Position numbers and translations under genes: made by a program
The notes under the pieces: model-generated
What the model saw: the letters and a program-made list of their open reading frames with translations, nothing else
What the model was told of the DNA's origin: nothing
The model's database searches: none
Shown here: piece after piece, positions 61,668-64,000 of the stretch
Layout: every line of letters begins with the position of its first letter
Numbering within the stretch: position 1 is the stretch's first letter
NCBI GenBank assembly: GCA_026954325.1
Contig: JAIXKK010000200.1
Coordinates: forward strand, 1-64,000
DNA: 64,000 nt
Reading direction: 5' to 3'
Source of the DNA: Bryobacterales bacterium
Lineage (GTDB): Bacteria > Acidobacteriota > Terriglobia > Bryobacterales > Bryobacteraceae

Positions 61668-63359
61668 TTACTTTTCCGCCAATGCGCGGCCGAACGCAAG
61701 GGCGCAGTGGATGCCGCCGTTGCGCAGCAGGAGAAATTCCGCATCCACGGGGATCACATCGTAGGTTTCCGGCAGCGCCTTCCGGATGTGATGGAACCAC
61801 GATTGTTCCACGTGGCCCAATCCGAGTTGAGGGACGAAAAGGGTGCGGCCGATCAAGGCAGCGTTCGTGTAGCTGAGACCCGCCCAGGGAGAAGGCGGGC
61901 CGGCGCCGGGGATCCAGGGCACGCGCGCGATATTGAAGCCCGCCTCTCTGAGTTGGGCAATGACTTCCTCGAGCGCTCCGGGGGCGGGCGCGCGGCAATC
62001 CGAGACCTGCCCCTCAATCACCGCAAGGAGGCGCCCGGCGAACGTCTCCCCCACGCGGAGTTTTGCTCCCGCGGTTACCCAGTCTTTAAGGATTCCGGGA
62101 TGCCGATCGAGCAGAACCGGCAGTCCCGCTTCTCCGATGCAGGCCCTCGCATCCCGTGGACAATTCTCCGCCACGTATTCTTTGATGCGCCGTGTGGCGG
62201 CGGGATCGACGAAGATCTTCCAACTCTTCCTGGCCGCTCCGGCCCGGGCCATGGCTTCACGAACGTCGCTGGTTGCCGCCGCCCCGCTTTCGAGCAATGC
62301 TTTGTGAAGATTCCGCAACTCGACGGGCGGGGGATCGGAGTATTGGCGCAGCAGCATATCCGCGGCGGCGCGCGCTACATCCACGTCATCGCACACCGGT
62401 TCAGCCACCAGAGCGAGGTGATTGGCGGGAAGCAAGGTCATCAGGTAGTCGACGTGGGCGGTGAGGTCACCCAGATAGATGGCTTCGTCCGCGCCGAATT
62501 CGCGCCGCAGCACGTATTCGAATTCCTGCCGGGTGAGCGCCTCGCCCCAATACTGCCGGGCCGAGGTGCCGTAAAACAGGACCAGCTTGCGGGGATCTTT
62601 CGGGCTGCGCGCGAACTGGAGGTCGCCGCCCTCCCAGGAAAGCCGGCTGCGCACGAACTCCTCGCCTTGGAACGAATCGAGCAGGGGACGCAGCGAACCG
62701 GCCAGTTCCGCCTGCCCCTCGAATGCCTGGCGGGTTACCAGGATTTTCCTTTCCCCGCGCGATTCGCCGGACTTGAGAAAATCCTGAATCCAGGGATCAT
62801 AGTCCTCGCCGGGGCTTTGGTGGAATTGAAACGCATGGATGGAATCGGGAAAGAAATGCGCGAGAGCGGGTTTATAGAGACCGAGGGGGTAGGGCGCGAC
62901 GCCGAGTGTCACCGTGAGCGGATGGGGCACACGCGGCAGAATCTGCCGCGCGATGTCGAGACTGTCACCCACGGTTTCCTCGCGTTCGGAAAGGAACGCC
63001 AGAGAATCGATATTCAGGAACAATTCCTGTAACGGGGCATCTTCCGGAGCGGCTCGAAACCCCGGCTCCGCGGGCTCATAATCGATATGGCAGAGACGCC
63101 CGTCTTCAGCTTTCACCAATTCTTTTTCGAATGGCGCATGATGAGCGGCAAAGTAGGACTGCAATTCGTCGAGTTGGGGAGCGCACGCCCAGCGCAGTGC
63201 GCCCGGCGCAATGGCATCGGGGAAGTTCCGTGAGGCAGGCACGGAAAGCAATTGCACGGTCTCCGGAGGGGGATGGGCGCACGAATTCATTCCCATCGTG
63301 GAAAACATTACCAGGAGAAGAAGAGCATCCCGAAGCCCAGTATTTCCCGCCGGGCGCAT
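61668..63359 (-). CDS. Exported protein-arginine-deiminase (PAD)-like protein
   Basis: 563-aa exported protein of the guanidine-modifying superfamily. A hydrophobic N-terminal signal (about residues 9-27) ends near a Cys but the lipobox is poor. The PAD catalytic residues are present in order: D-P-W190-I-Q-D193, W-E-G-G-D246, A-H302-V-D304-Y-L-M, and G-G-I-H551-C552-A, matching the W-I-Q-D, H-V-D and H-C motifs of animal PADs. F-V-P-Q near residue 508 is also PAD-like. Such enzymes convert peptidyl-arginine to citrulline. Bacterial PADs of this type are uncommon. PilT follows. Confidence 0.7.
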   Translation of the reverse strand: MRPAGNTGLRDALLLLVMFSTMGMNSCAHPPPETVQLLSVPASRNFPDAIAPGALRWACAPQLDELQSYFAAHHAPFEKELVKAEDGRLCHIDYEPAEPGFRAAPEDAPLQELFLNIDSLAFLSEREETVGDSLDIARQILPRVPHPLTVTLGVAPYPLGLYKPALAHFFPDSIHAFQFHQSPGEDYDPWIQDFLKSGESRGERKILVTRQAFEGQAELAGSLRPLLDSFQGEEFVRSRLSWEGGDLQFARSPKDPRKLVLFYGTSARQYWGEALTRQEFEYVLRREFGADEAIYLGDLTAHVDYLMTLLPANHLALVAEPVCDDVDVARAAADMLLRQYSDPPPVELRNLHKALLESGAAATSDVREAMARAGAARKSWKIFVDPAATRRIKEYVAENCPRDARACIGEAGLPVLLDRHPGILKDWVTAGAKLRVGETFAGRLLAVIEGQVSDCRAPAPGALEEVIAQLREAGFNIARVPWIPGAGPPSPWAGLSYTNAALIGRTLFVPQLGLGHVEQSWFHHIRKALPETYDVIPVDAEFLLLRNGGIHCALAFGRALAEK

Positions 63360-63399
63360 TTATAAGTAAACCCAACCTGGAGGAGAAAGTTTCGCTGGA

Positions 63400-63427
63400 T
63401 TGGGAACAGGCGGGCTTGCGATATAGT
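63400..63427 (+). promoter_or_regulatory. Promoter of the second sulfatase gene
   Basis: TTGGGA (63400-63405), a 16-bp spacer, and TATAGT (63422-63427). The -10 ends 14 bases before the ATG at 63442. It is one of the clearer two-part promoters in the window. Confidence 0.5.
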
Positions 63428-63441
63428 GAAGGTCGCACGAG

Positions 63442-64000
63442 ATGAGCCTTCCGTCACGCCGCGAACTGTTGAAATCGAGTGTTGCCTGCGCTGCCGCTGT
63501 TGCGGCGGCGCCCGTGATGGGGGCGCAGGGGGCCAAGCCTCCGAACATCCTTTTCGTGATTGCCGACGATTGGGGCTACGGGCACGCCGGGGCCTACGGC
63601 TGCTCGTGGATTCACACTCCGTCGTTTGACCGGGTAGCGCGGGAAGGGGTGAAATTCACCAGTTGCTTCACTTCGAACCCCAAGTGCAGCCCGTGCCGCG
63701 CCAGCATCCTGACCGGGCGGAACACCTGGCAGTTGAAGGAAGCGGTTAACCACTACAGCATTTTTCCGAACGAATTCGCCGTTTTCCCGGCGGTGCTCGA
63801 GAAGGCCGGCTACTTCTGCGGGATGACAGGCAAGGGATGGGGGCCGGGGGACTTCCAGTCCACCGGATGGGAGCACAATCCCGCCGGGAAAGAGTACCAG
63901 GAATTCAAGCTGAAGCCGCCCTACAGCGGAATTGCCGCCACGGACTACGCGCGAAACTTCGAGGCCTTTCTCGAGAACCGGAAAGACAGCCCGTTCTGTT
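63442..64000 (+). CDS. Tat-exported sulfatase, truncated by the window end
   Basis: First 186 codons of a sulfatase still open at base 64000. Tat signal S-R-R-E-L-L-K-S-S-V-A-C-A-A-A-V. Metal site begins I-A-D-D-W-G-Y-G, and the formylglycine signature is the canonical C82-S-P-C-R86 followed by A-S-I-L-T-G-R. It differs from the other sulfatase in this window (C-S-A-S-R), so they belong to different sulfatase subfamilies. The rest of the gene lies beyond this window. Confidence 0.92.
   Translation, partial: MSLPSRRELLKSSVACAAAVAAAPVMGAQGAKPPNILFVIADDWGYGHAGAYGCSWIHTPSFDRVAREGVKFTSCFTSNPKCSPCRASILTGRNTWQLKEAVNHYSIFPNEFAVFPAVLEKAGYFCGMTGKGWGPGDFQSTGWEHNPAGKEYQEFKLKPPYSGIAATDYARNFEAFLENRKDSPFC

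Noticed and set aside
1..64000. tRNA, rRNA, CRISPR, insertion sequences, prophage
   Set aside because: I read the intergenic spaces and found no cloverleaf, spaced repeats, transposase motifs or integrase genes. A dedicated tRNA and repeat scan would be decisive.

Overview
The window looks like chromosomal DNA of a soil acidobacterium, most like the Bryobacterales/Solibacter group. This is an inference from gene content: high GC, many Tat-exported sugar and sulfate-ester enzymes, DUF1080, exported Gfo/Idh and TIM-barrel sugar isomerase homologues, and short gene leaders with TAGAAT/TATACT-like -10 boxes. I saw no rRNA, tRNA, IS element, prophage or CRISPR array. The only trace of a mobile-type module is a broken vapBC pair.

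Layout. 0.1-5 kb, forward: DsbA-like protein, M28 peptidase with PDZ, an unknown protein, a LarA-like protein. 5-9.4 kb: exported TIM-barrel isomerase, msrA (reverse), exported UxuA-like dehydratase, fhs. 9.6-12.1 kb, reverse operon: Tat-exported FMN alpha-hydroxyacid dehydrogenase, tetraheme cytochrome, HAD phosphatase. 12.3-21.8 kb: rsmD, then a reverse mdtA-mdtB-mdtC-outer-membrane-factor operon whose last gene is heavily frameshifted at its 5' end. 22-27.7 kb, forward: arylsulfate sulfotransferase, sulfatase, exported Gfo/Idh oxidoreductase, amidohydrolase. 27.7-31.5 kb, reverse: RsbW-like kinase and STAS antagonist, SGNH-DUF1080 fusion, acetamidase/formamidase homologue. 31.6-35.6 kb, forward: lytic transglycosylase, toast-rack protein, gnd, papain-like peptidase. 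35.7-37.8 kb, reverse: BsuPI-domain protein and DUF362 protein. 37.9-41.8 kb, forward: alaS-ypdA and the vapBC relic. 41.8-43.2 kb, reverse: PHP protein and an unknown. 43.3-48.6 kb, forward: pckA, then a coupled APH kinase / histidine phosphatase / acyl-CoA dehydrogenase / histidine phosphatase operon. 48.6-63.4 kb, almost entirely reverse: PAD-like deiminase, PilT ATPase, LacI regulator, alpha-L-fucosidase, enolase-superfamily enzyme, polysaccharide deacetylase, histidine kinase, DUF2277, D-aminoacylase, SDR, TIM-barrel isomerase, alpha/beta hydrolase. A second sulfatase starts at 63,442 and runs off the end.

How the genes fit together. Many products suit a scavenger of complex plant or microbial glycans: sulfatases, fucosidase, deacetylase, esterase-like hydrolase, DUF1080 and Gfo/Idh proteins (the 3-keto-glycoside route), UxuA-like and enolase-superfamily sugar-acid enzymes. 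Much of this chemistry appears to be exported, since at least nine proteins start with a twin-arginine-like signal. The most interesting units are the APH kinase/acyl-CoA dehydrogenase/phosphatase operon (a likely hydroxyacyl-CoA route), the exported PAD-like arginine deiminase beside PilT, and the exported FMN dehydrogenase with its tetraheme cytochrome.
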